This document shows, in pieces, positions 24,339-32,135 of a stretch of DNA of 64,000 nt. How positions within the stretch are numbered: position 1 is the stretch's first letter; each line of letters opens with the position of its first letter. The position numbers and the translations under genes were made by a program. The DNA is from Lactobacillus kitasatonis DSM 16761 = JCM 1039 (GTDB taxonomy: Bacteria > Bacillota > Bacilli > Lactobacillales > Lactobacillaceae). Where the stretch lies: positions 36,154-100,153 of the forward strand of contig NZ_BALU01000007.1 in the NCBI RefSeq assembly GCF_000615285.1, read 5' to 3'. The notes beneath the pieces are model-generated. The model was not told the origin of the DNA. It saw only the letters and a list, made by a program, of their open reading frames with translations, and ran no database searches.

Positions 24339-24656
24339 TTAGTCACGTTCTACGCTGATTACTTTTTTAGTTAAAGCGTTGATCTTCATGTCGTATTCTC
24401 TAGTTGAAGTGAAGCCTTCGATTTCGTAAACGTAGCGGCCTCTTTCTTTTTCTAAGTTAATGGAGTCGATCTTAGCACTTGGATATTTAGCTCTGAATTT
24501 CTTAACAGCTGTGCTTTGAGAGACCCTGATTTTGCTTGATGCTGCTTGAACAGTAGTAGGTTCTGTATTTTGGTTAACAGTAGTGATAGCTGCTGTGCCT
24601 AAGCCGATTAAAGCTGCGCCTGCGAATGCGATTTTCTTTAAGTTGATAGTTTTTAT
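24339..24656 (-). CDS. Single-PepSY secreted protein with ATA start codon
   Basis: A clean 105-codon frame whose first codon after a good ribosome-binding site (AAAGGAG, 7-base spacing) is ATA, at 24656-24654. No ATG, GTG or TTG lies near that position in frame, so start-based ORF calling misses it. The product has a signal-like start KTINLKKIAFAGAALIGLGT and one PepSY unit, KIRVSQSTAVKKFRAKYPSA to REYDMKINALTKKVISVERD. It is a close relative of the broken gene at 19157. ATA might still initiate weakly; otherwise this is a start-loss mutant. Confidence 0.7.
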   Translation of the reverse strand: MKTINLKKIAFAGAALIGLGTAAITTVNQNTEPTTVQAASSKIRVSQSTAVKKFRAKYPSAKIDSINLEKERGRYVYEIEGFTSTREYDMKINALTKKVISVERD

Positions 24657-24771
24657 AAGTAATTCTCCTTTGATTTTTCTTAATTCCTAATTGCTTTACT
24701 TGATATATTTATCTTACTAAGAAAGCAGGCTAGAAAAACCAAAATTAGATGGAGTTTAAATGAAGATTTCT

Positions 24772-26112
24772 TCATTTTTCTTCGGGGAGATATACGGAAA
24801 AGATTGTCCCTTGAGGGGAGTTGTCTTCAACCGTAATTTGACCATGATACTTGTCAACTTCGGCTTTAACGATGGCAAGCCCTAGGCCAGAACCGCTGAC
24901 TTTGCTTGAGTGTGATTTGTCTTCGCGATAAAAGCGTTCGAATATTTTCTCGCGGTTTTCTCTAGAAATACCGATACCGTGATCGGCCACTTGGAAGAGT
25001 AATTTTTCGTCTTCATTTTTTAGTAAAACACTGATGTCGCTATTTTCTGGGGAATACTTGGCTGCATTTTCTACTAAGTTGTGAGCGATGTTGCGGAAGT
25101 CAGTTGGTTTAATTGGATAAAGCAACTGCTCAGGTAATTTTGCAGTAATCTTTTGCGGATAAACGGTCTGCACTTCACTAACCACGTCAGAGACAATTTT
25201 AACCAAATCGATTGGCGCTACGTCGTCGTTATTTTGATCGATTCGGCCCAAAGTAAGCAGCTCGTTAACCATTAGCTGCATTTTCTTTGACTCTGAATCG
25301 ATATAGTCTAATGAAGTAGAAATAATCTCTGGGTTGCTTTGACCGCGACGCTTGATCAAATTGACGTGGCCACGAATGGCCGCAATCGGTGTCTTTAATT
25401 CGTGGGATGCATCGCTGACGAATTGTTGCTCACGCCTTAAGGCGCTATTTTGAAAATTGAGTAGATTGTTAAACGAACGGGCTAGATTCTTGATTTCAAG
25501 TGGATTATTTGGAACGGTAATCTTTCTTTCGGGCGTTTTATTCTTGCGAATATCCTGGATTTCCGTATTCATCGTTTGAATCGGCCGACTCCACTTGTGG
25601 GCAAAACGACGGATGAGGGGGATGCTAATTAGAATAGCTAAAAGATTTAGTCCTAACATGGTAAGCAAAAGCCAGGTGATCAGATTGAAGAGCTCATCCA
25701 CATTTAACGCAACTTGAATATGATAGCCTTGATGTTTTTCAAATGCTAAAAAGTAAATCCGATGTTTATAAACAACGAAATTTTGATAATGATGTTTACG
25801 ATTGATTCCTTTAAAGGTTTCGTACGCATCTTCAGAATAGTAGGTTTTGCCTTGTGGCGTAGTTAAAATAATCGCATCGTCTTCCTGTTTTGCCAAATAG
25901 GCATCAAGCAGTGCGGACCAGTCATATTGCGGCTCCAGATTCTCTTCAACAGCTTCAATGACCTGCTCGCTTTGACTTTTAGCATTGTAATAAATGTAGC
26001 CAGATGAAATAGCCAAAAACGCGATGTTGACGACAACCAGGATAGCTACAAAAAGACTGACGAACAGCTTGGTTAACTGATTAGCGGTAGTTTTAGCTTT
26101 ATTTTCCTTCAT
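24772..26112 (-). CDS. Sensor histidine kinase
   Basis: 446 residues. Two membrane segments (residues about 16-36 and 143-165) enclose an extracellular loop of about 105 residues. A HAMP-like stretch follows, then the phospho-acceptor SDASHELKTPIAAIRGH near residue 236. N box NLVENAAKYS and G boxes DHGIGIS and GSGLGLAIVKAEV complete the ATPase. The kinase is intact, but its partner response regulator next to it is frameshifted. The ATG is three bases beyond the regulator stop. The stimulus may be envelope-related given the PepSY genes nearby. Confidence 0.9.
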   Translation of the reverse strand: MKENKAKTTANQLTKLFVSLFVAILVVVNIAFLAISSGYIYYNAKSQSEQVIEAVEENLEPQYDWSALLDAYLAKQEDDAIILTTPQGKTYYSEDAYETFKGINRKHHYQNFVVYKHRIYFLAFEKHQGYHIQVALNVDELFNLITWLLLTMLGLNLLAILISIPLIRRFAHKWSRPIQTMNTEIQDIRKNKTPERKITVPNNPLEIKNLARSFNNLLNFQNSALRREQQFVSDASHELKTPIAAIRGHVNLIKRRGQSNPEIISTSLDYIDSESKKMQLMVNELLTLGRIDQNNDDVAPIDLVKIVSDVVSEVQTVYPQKITAKLPEQLLYPIKPTDFRNIAHNLVENAAKYSPENSDISVLLKNEDEKLLFQVADHGIGISRENREKIFERFYREDKSHSSKVSGSGLGLAIVKAEVDKYHGQITVEDNSPQGTIFSVYLPEEK

Positions 26113-26113
26113 C

Positions 26114-26814
26114 TTAATCGTCTTCTCTTAAACAATAGCCAAGGCCACGCACCGTCTTGATAAGCTTCTTATAAGGATCGCCCAATTTGTTGCGGATAGT
26201 TCTAATGTAGACATCAACCGTGTTGGTTTGCCCCACAAAGTCATAGCCCCAGACGACGTCGAGCAGTTCATCACGGCTTTTTACTTTTTCAGGCTCTTGC
26301 ATCAATTCTGTCATTAAGGCAAATTCCTTTGGCGTTAAATAAATTTTTTCGTCGTTGCAGTAGATTCGTGCTTCACCAAGTCGATTTTGAATGGACCAAA
26401 AGTAAAAGTTGAAGTAGGGGTCGTATTTTGTTCTTGTTGCTTTTTTAATCTACGCAAGACAACGCGGATTCTGGCAAAAGGCTCTTCAATTTCAAAAGGT
26501 TTAGTAATGTAGTCATCTAATCCTTGATCAAGGGCAGAACTAATGTCAGAGGTGGAATTTTTCGCCGTAAGCATGATAATTGGTACATCGCTTTGTTTGC
26601 GAATTCTACGTAAAACAGTGATGCCATCATAAATAGGAAGCATCCAATCGAGCAAAATTAGGGTTGGATCTTCCTTTTTGAAAAGCTCTAAGGCTTCTTT
26701 ACCATCTTGTGCCCAAATTACCTGGTAGCCTTCAAATTCCAGCTCTGTCTTCACAAAACTAGCCACTGCTTCTCCGTCTTCAACTAGCAGAATTTTGACA
26801 TCTTTTTCATCCAT
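26114..26814 (-). pseudogene. OmpR-type response regulator, frameshifted
   Basis: The receiver domain (residues 1-120: LLVEDGEAVAS, LLDWMLPIYDG with the phospho-Asp, MLTAKNS) and the winged-helix output domain (LTPKEFALMTELM, DVYIRTIRNKLGDP) are in different frames. The break is near 26375-26378, between FGPFKIDL and GEARIYCND. Restoring one G (GG to GGG) in TTGGTGAAGCA rejoins both as one 234-residue OmpR protein. The output domain part has ATG 26314 but no ribosome-binding site. Either the two-component system is dead or this is a sequencing error in a G-run. Confidence 0.85.
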
Positions 26815-26828
26815 ATCAATTACCTCTA

Positions 26829-26868
26829 GAAAAAAACGGCTGGAAAATTAATTCCAACCGTTTTGTTA
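26829..26868 (-). terminator. Terminator of pepI
   Basis: On the minus strand AAACGGTTGGAA and TTTCCAGCCGTTT form a hairpin followed by TTTT, between pepI and the response regulator gene. Confidence 0.75.
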
Positions 26869-26869
26869 A

Positions 26870-27787
26870 TTAATTTTGACCTTTAAAGGTGCCGTTTTCA
26901 ACTTCACGAATGAAGTCAGCTAAGTGCTTGTAGTAAACAGCTGGGTTATCAACCATGTGGTGGTGACCACCGTCTGGAGTGGTAACTAAGCGTGAGTTAG
27001 GAATCTTCTTTTGCATGATCTTAGCAGTTGAAATTGGCATAGTTTCGTTTTCACCGAAGGTAAGCAAAGTTGGAACCTTGATCTTGTGCAATTGATCTCT
27101 GAAGTGCCAGTCCTTTAACTTACCAGTAATAACGAATTCGTTGTCACCTTGGAATGCGTTGTAAACGGCAGTACCACCGATGTCCTTCAAGTGGTAAAGC
27201 TTAGAAGGTTGCTTACGGTCAACGAAGTTAATGTTCAAAATTTGAACATCGTCTTGGTAACGTTGATTGTCGTAGTCGTTGTTCTTTTCGCATTCGTGCA
27301 TGAAGTCGATTTCGGTTTGTGGAAGAACTTCTTGACGTCTGCGGTTAACTGAAGCAACGTATTCGTCGATTTCGTCAACCATTGAAGAAATGATCGCACC
27401 CTTCAAGTGTTGACCATATTTAACGGCGTATTCTTGAACAAGAAGGCCGCCCCAACTTTGACCAATAAGGTAGAAGTTGTCGAGACCTAACTTTTCACGA
27501 ACTTCATCGACTTCGTCTAAGAAGTATTCGTAAGTTAAGTACTTCTTAGCGATTTCTGGATCAGAGTAGTCAGGTTGGTCTGAGTAAAGTGAACCAAGTT
27601 GGTCGTACATAGTAACTTGAACGTTAAGACCTTGCTTCTTTAATTGTTCAGCCGTGTCTTCCCAATATTCGTGGTTGCCGCCAGGACCGCCGTGCAAAGC
27701 TAACAAATGAATGTCGCCTTCACCTTGAGTGTTGGTCCATAAGTGGTAACCGTTGTCTAAAGTGATAATTTTAGTACCAGTTTTCAT
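26870..27787 (-). CDS. pepI: Prolyl iminopeptidase
   Basis: 305 residues of the S33 alpha/beta hydrolase family. It releases N-terminal proline from peptides in the cytosol, part of casein peptide use. The oxyanion motif HGGPGG is at residues 32-37, the nucleophile elbow GQSWGG at 109-114 (Ser 111), and the catalytic His is in PDGGHHHMVDNP near residue 279. The size and motif spacing match lactobacillus PepI/PepIP. Ribosome-binding site GAAAGGAA precedes the start. Confidence 0.9.
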   Translation of the reverse strand: MKTGTKIITLDNGYHLWTNTQGEGDIHLLALHGGPGGNHEYWEDTAEQLKKQGLNVQVTMYDQLGSLYSDQPDYSDPEIAKKYLTYEYFLDEVDEVREKLGLDNFYLIGQSWGGLLVQEYAVKYGQHLKGAIISSMVDEIDEYVASVNRRRQEVLPQTEIDFMHECEKNNDYDNQRYQDDVQILNINFVDRKQPSKLYHLKDIGGTAVYNAFQGDNEFVITGKLKDWHFRDQLHKIKVPTLLTFGENETMPISTAKIMQKKIPNSRLVTTPDGGHHHMVDNPAVYYKHLADFIREVENGTFKGQN

Positions 27788-27904
27788 AGAATTTCCTTTC
27801 AGTCTTTATTAAAAATAGAATGTATTACATTAATTATCGTATCAGATTGAGAAAAAGACAAGTATGCGGGTATAATGGTTCAAGTATATAAAAAAGGAGA
27901 GTTT

Positions 27905-29508
27905 ATGAGTCTTAAATATGCTAAAAAAAGCCAATTAATCTGTTTTACGATTTTGGCAGCAATTAAGGCCTGCAATATTGTTTTTGTGGCTACATGATTC
28001 AGATTATGTTGAACGTTGCTTCGTCTGGTTCTAAAGATTACATGCATTTAATAAGACTAGCACTTTTAACGGCATTGGGTCAGATGTGCTTTATGGCCAG
28101 CAACTTTGTCTACGAAACGGTTAAGATGGGGATTATCCGTGACGTAAATATGACGTTGAAGAAAGCTAATTTACGTTATTTAGTTGATCAAGGTGATCTA
28201 GATGTTAAAAGTGGGTTGTCACTGATGACTAATGACTTGAAGCAGATTGAAACTAATCGAATTACAGCTCAGCTTGATATGATTTTCCAAGGATTATCGT
28301 TTTTAGGTGCAATCAGTTTTGCCTTCTATAGTTCTTGGCAAATGACTATTGTGTTCTTAATAGCAACTATTGCTCCTGCCATTGTACAGATGGTAACGAG
28401 CCCAATTATTATTAAGAGATCTAAGGTTTGGGCTAAGACTAATGCTAATTACACGCAAAACGTATCTGATTCGTTAAATGGTGCGCAAGCTACTAAGCTT
28501 TATAACGTTAGAACGAATATCGTAACGCGTGCAGCTAATGCAGCCCAAAATATGGAAAATGCCTTACGCAACATGACTTTAACGCAAGCTTGGGCACTTG
28601 AGTTAATTTACTCGGCTGCTGAGTTATTTTGTTTCATCGTTCCATGTACAATCGGTGGAATTATGATGATGCAGGGTAATTTGCAAGTAGGTACATTGGT
28701 AATGATGGTTGACTTGGCAATGAATTTTATCACGCCAGTTGTTACATTGTTTAACGAATTTAACCAAGTTAAGTCAACGGTGCCAATGTGGGAGAAGACC
28801 CAAATTGCTTTGAAGCACGTGATGAAAAATGATAAGCAAAAGATTGACCACTTCGAAGGCATGGAAGTTAAGGACTTGTCTTACGTTACTAGTTCGGATC
28901 ATAAGCGCATTTTTGAGGGTGTTAACTTGCAGGTTAAACCTGGTGAAAAAGTATTGCTTATGGCGCCAAGTGGCTGGGGGAAAACAACATTGTTGCGCCT
29001 TCTTTTGGGATCAAAAAGACCTAAAGATGGGAAGATTTTGCTTAATGGCAAAGATGTAACTGGTAATTGGTATGCAGCGCATAATTATTTCTCCTATGTT
29101 AATCAAAAACCGTTCATGTTTGACGATACGTTGCGTTTTAACATTACGCTTGGCCGGAATGTGAGCGATGAAAAGCTGAAACAAGTAATCCATGAAGCTG
29201 GACTTGATAATTTGGTTAAGAGCCAAGGCCTAGATAAGCAAGTGGGTGAAAATGGTAGTGAATTGTCTGGTGGGCAGATTCAAAGAGTAGAAATTGCTCG
29301 TGCTTTATTATCGGGCAGACCAATCTTGTTGGCTGATGAAGCAACGAGTGCGCTTGATCCTAAATTGTCACTAGATATTCATAAAACATTACTTGAGAAT
29401 CCTAATGTTGCGGTAATAGAAGTAGCCCACAAAATCTCACCTGAGGAAAAAGCAATGTTTGATGTGATTATTCATTTGGATAAGCATACCGTTGAAACAA
29501 AGATGTAG
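27905..29508 (+). pseudogene. ABC exporter, frameshifted in first membrane segment
   Basis: The gene starts at ATG 27905 behind AAAAAGGAGAG with MSLKYAKKSQLICF and runs into TGA at 27995; the rest is open in a second frame from 27994 to 29508. One missing base near 27990 (GCTTACATG to GCTACATG) would join them. The 504-residue remainder has five membrane segments and the ATPase: Walker A APSGWGKTTLL, signature LSGGQIQRVEIARALL, Walker B PILLADEATSALD. It is closely similar to the intact exporter at 46520 (same GWGKTT and NYFSYVNQKPF/NQRPF stretches). An active protein could be made from the internal ATG only with a damaged membrane domain. Confidence 0.8.
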
Positions 29509-29516
29509 TGAAATTA

Positions 29517-29551
29517 ACAGGAAAAGTACTACTTTGTAAGTGGTACTTTTT
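29517..29551 (+). terminator. Terminator
   Basis: AAAAGTACTA and TGGTACTTTTT hairpin with a 9-base loop, followed by T-run, after the ABC gene. Confidence 0.65.
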
Positions 29552-29691
29552 AAAAAAATGAAATATATAAAATTTTATATAATAGATTCTGAAGAATTAT
29601 TGCTAAATTTATATCAATCCAATTGAACCGAAATCGTTTACAAATTATAATTAGAACTAAGAAGATTCTTTATTAGTAGGAGGAAAAAATT

Positions 29692-30435
29692 ATGGCAGAA
29701 CCTAAATGGCTTAAGGATATGAATCCTGATGAATACTTAAAAGAAGATTTTGAAGCTAAGGGTAAATCTAAATATACAGTTGAAGGAATCGATAAAAATG
29801 ATCCTGAATGGCTGGATAAGGCAGCTAAGAAGGTCCATGCTGCAGAAGGTGACGATTATGTGAAGCTGGATGCGGGGTTACTTACTGTTAACCAACTTAA
29901 TTGGATGCTTAGAAATACAATTGGGGAAATGACTTTTGTTGACGATAATAATGAATTTCTATGGTACAATCGTCCAACTGATCCAAATTATAAGATGCTT
30001 GCTAAACGTACACCAGATCAAGTCGGTGATACTATGAAGGCAATTCACCCTGATGTGCGTGATGTTATTCCTAATGCTAAAAAAGTAGTTCATGCTTTAC
30101 GTACTAAGCAAGATGGACATGATGATGTCTATATGCCTGTTCCAACTGGTAATTTGAAGAAACTTGTTTTGCACTACTATAAGCGTGTTGAAGATGATAA
30201 TGGAGATTACGCAGGTATTTACGAATGGGTTCAAGATTTGTATCCACTCGTTAAGTATTTCTGTGAAACTACTGGTCAAAAGTTGGTAGTAGATGATGAT
30301 ACCACAACTGGTGCAACTTATCGTAGAAATTCAGATCCTGATGCTGTAAGTGGTGCTTCAACTAAGGCTGAAAAGGTAGAAAAAACTATAAAAACAGAAG
30401 AACCAGATACTACAACAGGTGCTTCACAGCATTAA
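29692..30435 (+). CDS. PAS-domain protein with three flavinylation-like motifs
   Basis: 247 residues, no signal peptide or membrane segment, so cytosolic. Residues 60-195 form a PAS domain of the type next to DUF438 (NQLNWMLRNTIGEMTFVDDN, MKAIHPDVRDVIPNAKKVVHAL). The tail from residue 200 carries three motifs: DTTTGAT, DAVSGAS and DTTTGAS. Each fits D-x-x-[ST]-G-A-[ST], the sequence ApbE uses to attach FMN to threonine or serine. The tail is otherwise lysine- and glutamate-rich, like a linker. The protein could be a cytosolic multi-flavin electron carrier or sensor. A strong AGGAGG precedes ATG 29692. Confidence 0.7.
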   Translation: MAEPKWLKDMNPDEYLKEDFEAKGKSKYTVEGIDKNDPEWLDKAAKKVHAAEGDDYVKLDAGLLTVNQLNWMLRNTIGEMTFVDDNNEFLWYNRPTDPNYKMLAKRTPDQVGDTMKAIHPDVRDVIPNAKKVVHALRTKQDGHDDVYMPVPTGNLKKLVLHYYKRVEDDNGDYAGIYEWVQDLYPLVKYFCETTGQKLVVDDDTTTGATYRRNSDPDAVSGASTKAEKVEKTIKTEEPDTTTGASQH

Positions 30436-30450
30436 TATTTATCAATAGAA

Positions 30451-30494
30451 AAACTCATCAATTGACTCAATTTTAGAATCATTGATGAGTTTTT
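30451..30494. terminator. Terminator, usable in both directions
   Basis: AAAACTCATCAAT and ATTGATGAGTTTTT form a 13-bp stem around an 18-base loop, between converging genes. Confidence 0.75.
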
Positions 30495-30496
30495 TA

Positions 30497-30805
30497 TTAA
30501 TTAATAGGATTGATTTCTTTTACTGCAATCATTATTTCTTCAGTAGTGTTATCGCTAGTGATGTCGTGCTGTGGATATGCAAAGTAAGGAACTATTTGAT
30601 GATTTTCAGGAATATTTGAATCGATAATTTCTTTTAATCTTTTGTTGCTAATAAATATTGCAGCATTAGCTGGTGCAGAATAATATGCACCAACTTTATT
30701 ACCATAGGGATCGTAATAATTAATCTCTAAGCAGTTAGCTGAATTAATATTTTTAGTAATAGAATAACAGTAATTTTTATAATAGGTTACTTTAAAAATA
30801 AGCAT
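30497..30805 (-). CDS. Hypothetical protein, 102 aa, possibly 5'-truncated
   Basis: A 102-residue frame with no recognisable motif; it is rich in tyrosine and asparagine. Its only ATG (30805) lies inside the terminator hairpin of the LPETG gene upstream and lacks a ribosome-binding site, so it is probably not translated from there. The conserved look of the later part (YYDPYGNKVGAYYSAPANAAIF) suggests a remnant of a longer gene. Function unknown. Confidence 0.35.
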   Translation of the reverse strand: MLIFKVTYYKNYCYSITKNINSANCLEINYYDPYGNKVGAYYSAPANAAIFISNKRLKEIIDSNIPENHQIVPYFAYPQHDITSDNTTEEIMIAVKEINPIN

Positions 30806-30832
30806 CTTTATTTTAGATGCTTATTTTTAGTT
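30797..30832 (-). terminator. Terminator of LPETG remnant
   Basis: On the minus strand AAAAATAAGCATC and GATGCTTATTTTT form a perfect 13-bp stem followed by T residues. Confidence 0.7.
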
Positions 30833-31013
30833 AATTTTTCTTGTTGATGAATGAGCCTAATGCCGTGATTGTTGCAGCAATACTTGCTAAAACAATGCCT
30901 GTAGTAATGAGGTTAGTCTTATCTTCACCGGTTTCTGGAAGTCCAACTTCTTTTGAGGTTTCAGTTACATTTTCATTTTCTACTTCTGCTTTCAGTTTAG
31001 TTGTCTTAAACAT
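30831..31013 (-). CDS. LPETG sorting-signal mini-protein, 60 aa
   Basis: The C-terminal 36 residues are a complete sortase signal: LPETGE, a hydrophobic stretch (ITTGIVLASIAATITALGSF) and the basic tail KKN. The N-terminal 24 residues, MFKTTKLKAEVENENVTETS, have no signal peptide, so the protein cannot reach sortase in the usual way. It is most likely the end of a former surface protein that kept an ATG. The ribosome-binding site is poor (TAGGTCC). The upstream AT-rich region holds palindromes. Confidence 0.5.
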   Translation of the reverse strand: MFKTTKLKAEVENENVTETSKEVGLPETGEDKTNLITTGIVLASIAATITALGSFINKKN

Positions 31014-31021
31014 TTTGGACC

Positions 31022-31075
31022 TACGTAGTACGTAATATATATAATAATTATTTTATATATTATATGATATCATAT
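31022..31075. repeat. AT-rich palindromic region upstream of pnuC
   Basis: Two TACGTA palindromes (31022-31027, 31029-31034) and a 14-bp perfect palindrome, ATATGATATCATAT, at 31062-31075. No gene is seen between 31014 and 31280; the role of these palindromes is unknown. Confidence 0.4.
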
Positions 31076-31164
31076 CATCAGACGCTAATTCTTAGTTTAC
31101 TTATAAAAAATAAAATTTTGCAAAAAAACTGTGTTATTAACGCAAATATAAAAAATGTCAATCC

Positions 31165-31192
31165 TTGTATTTAAATCTCAGTCCACTATACT
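31165..31192 (+). promoter_or_regulatory. pnuC promoter
   Basis: TTGTAT (31165-31170), a 16-base spacer and TATACT (31187-31192). The transcript would start near 31199. Confidence 0.6.
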
Positions 31193-31229
31193 AGATAACG
31201 ATGCTTTTAATAGAAAAAAGCGGATAAGG

Positions 31230-31248
31230 CACAATATATAGTATTGTG
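31230..31248 (+). promoter_or_regulatory. Inverted repeat in pnuC leader
   Basis: CACAATA and TATTGTG arms (7 bp, 5-base loop) lie between the promoter and the pnuC start. It could be an operator for an NAD-responsive repressor (NiaR or NrtR type) but it does not match a consensus I can recall exactly. Confidence 0.4.
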
Positions 31249-31280
31249 AACCTAAAATAAAAAGGGAGTAGTTTGTTTAT

Positions 31281-32018
31281 ATGGAAAGACACGAGAATTA
31301 TTTTGTTTGGCTGTTTAATCAATTAAAGGGGTGGCCAGTACAAAACTATTGTTTATGGTTTTTCGCATTCGGTTTTCAATTAGCGTTACTTATTCAAGCA
31401 AAGGTTACTAGTGTAACCTTGATCACTTTCATTGGTACTCTTTTGGGTACACTTTGTGTATTGGCAATTAATGCCACTAAGGCAATTAATGGATGGTTAG
31501 GATTGATCTCAGCAGCATGTTTCATTTATGCTGGTTGGTCAGCCAAGAATTATCTTTCTATTTTTGAACAAATTGCTTATATCGCAACTTTGGATTTGCC
31601 AGTTATCTTGTCAGTAAGATCATGGAATAACGATACTAAGAACCACTTGAGAAAGTTCGGTGGCAGAGAATGGATCATCGCTATCGTTGGTACATTGGCT
31701 GTTTACTTAGTATCAGGTTTCTTAATTGGTAAGTTCACTAATGACCCACGTCCTTGGGTTGATGCTATCAGTTTTGCTATTTCACTTACTGCCGGTATCA
31801 TGTGCTTCATGCGTTACAACAACCAATACTTCTGGTGGACTGCAAGTGGTATCTTTCAACTTATTCTTTGGGGAATCACTTACGCACAAGGTGATGCCAA
31901 CTTGGCTATGGCTATCAACTCATTGATTTATGTCATTAATGATGTTTTGGCATTTACTGTTTCACCATGGTTCAACATGGGTCGTCGTAGATCTGGACTT
32001 AAGGAAATTAGTAAATAA
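31281..32018 (+). CDS. pnuC: Nicotinamide riboside transporter PnuC
   Basis: 245 residues with seven membrane segments. The features of PnuC are present: WFFAFGFQLALL near residue 27, a central NDTKNHLRKFGGREW loop near 117, the aromatic motif NQYFWWTASGIFQLILWG near 187. It takes up nicotinamide riboside (or related vitamin) for NAD synthesis by facilitated diffusion. RBS AAAGGGAG precedes ATG 31281. Its own terminator follows; it is flanked on both sides by decayed surface-protein genes. Confidence 0.85.
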   Translation: MERHENYFVWLFNQLKGWPVQNYCLWFFAFGFQLALLIQAKVTSVTLITFIGTLLGTLCVLAINATKAINGWLGLISAACFIYAGWSAKNYLSIFEQIAYIATLDLPVILSVRSWNNDTKNHLRKFGGREWIIAIVGTLAVYLVSGFLIGKFTNDPRPWVDAISFAISLTAGIMCFMRYNNQYFWWTASGIFQLILWGITYAQGDANLAMAINSLIYVINDVLAFTVSPWFNMGRRRSGLKEISK

Positions 32019-32039
32019 AACAATAGAGTATTAAATGAA

Positions 32040-32076
32040 AAGAGTCGTCGAAAATTTCGGCGGCTCTTTTTGTGGC
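32040..32076 (+). terminator. pnuC terminator
   Basis: AAGAGTCGTCG-AAAATTT-CGGCGGCTCTTTTTG hairpin with T-run. Confidence 0.75.
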
Positions 32077-32135
32077 TAATAAGTGACATTGTGTTACTAT
32101 TCAAATATAATTAAAGTATATAGATTCAGATATAT

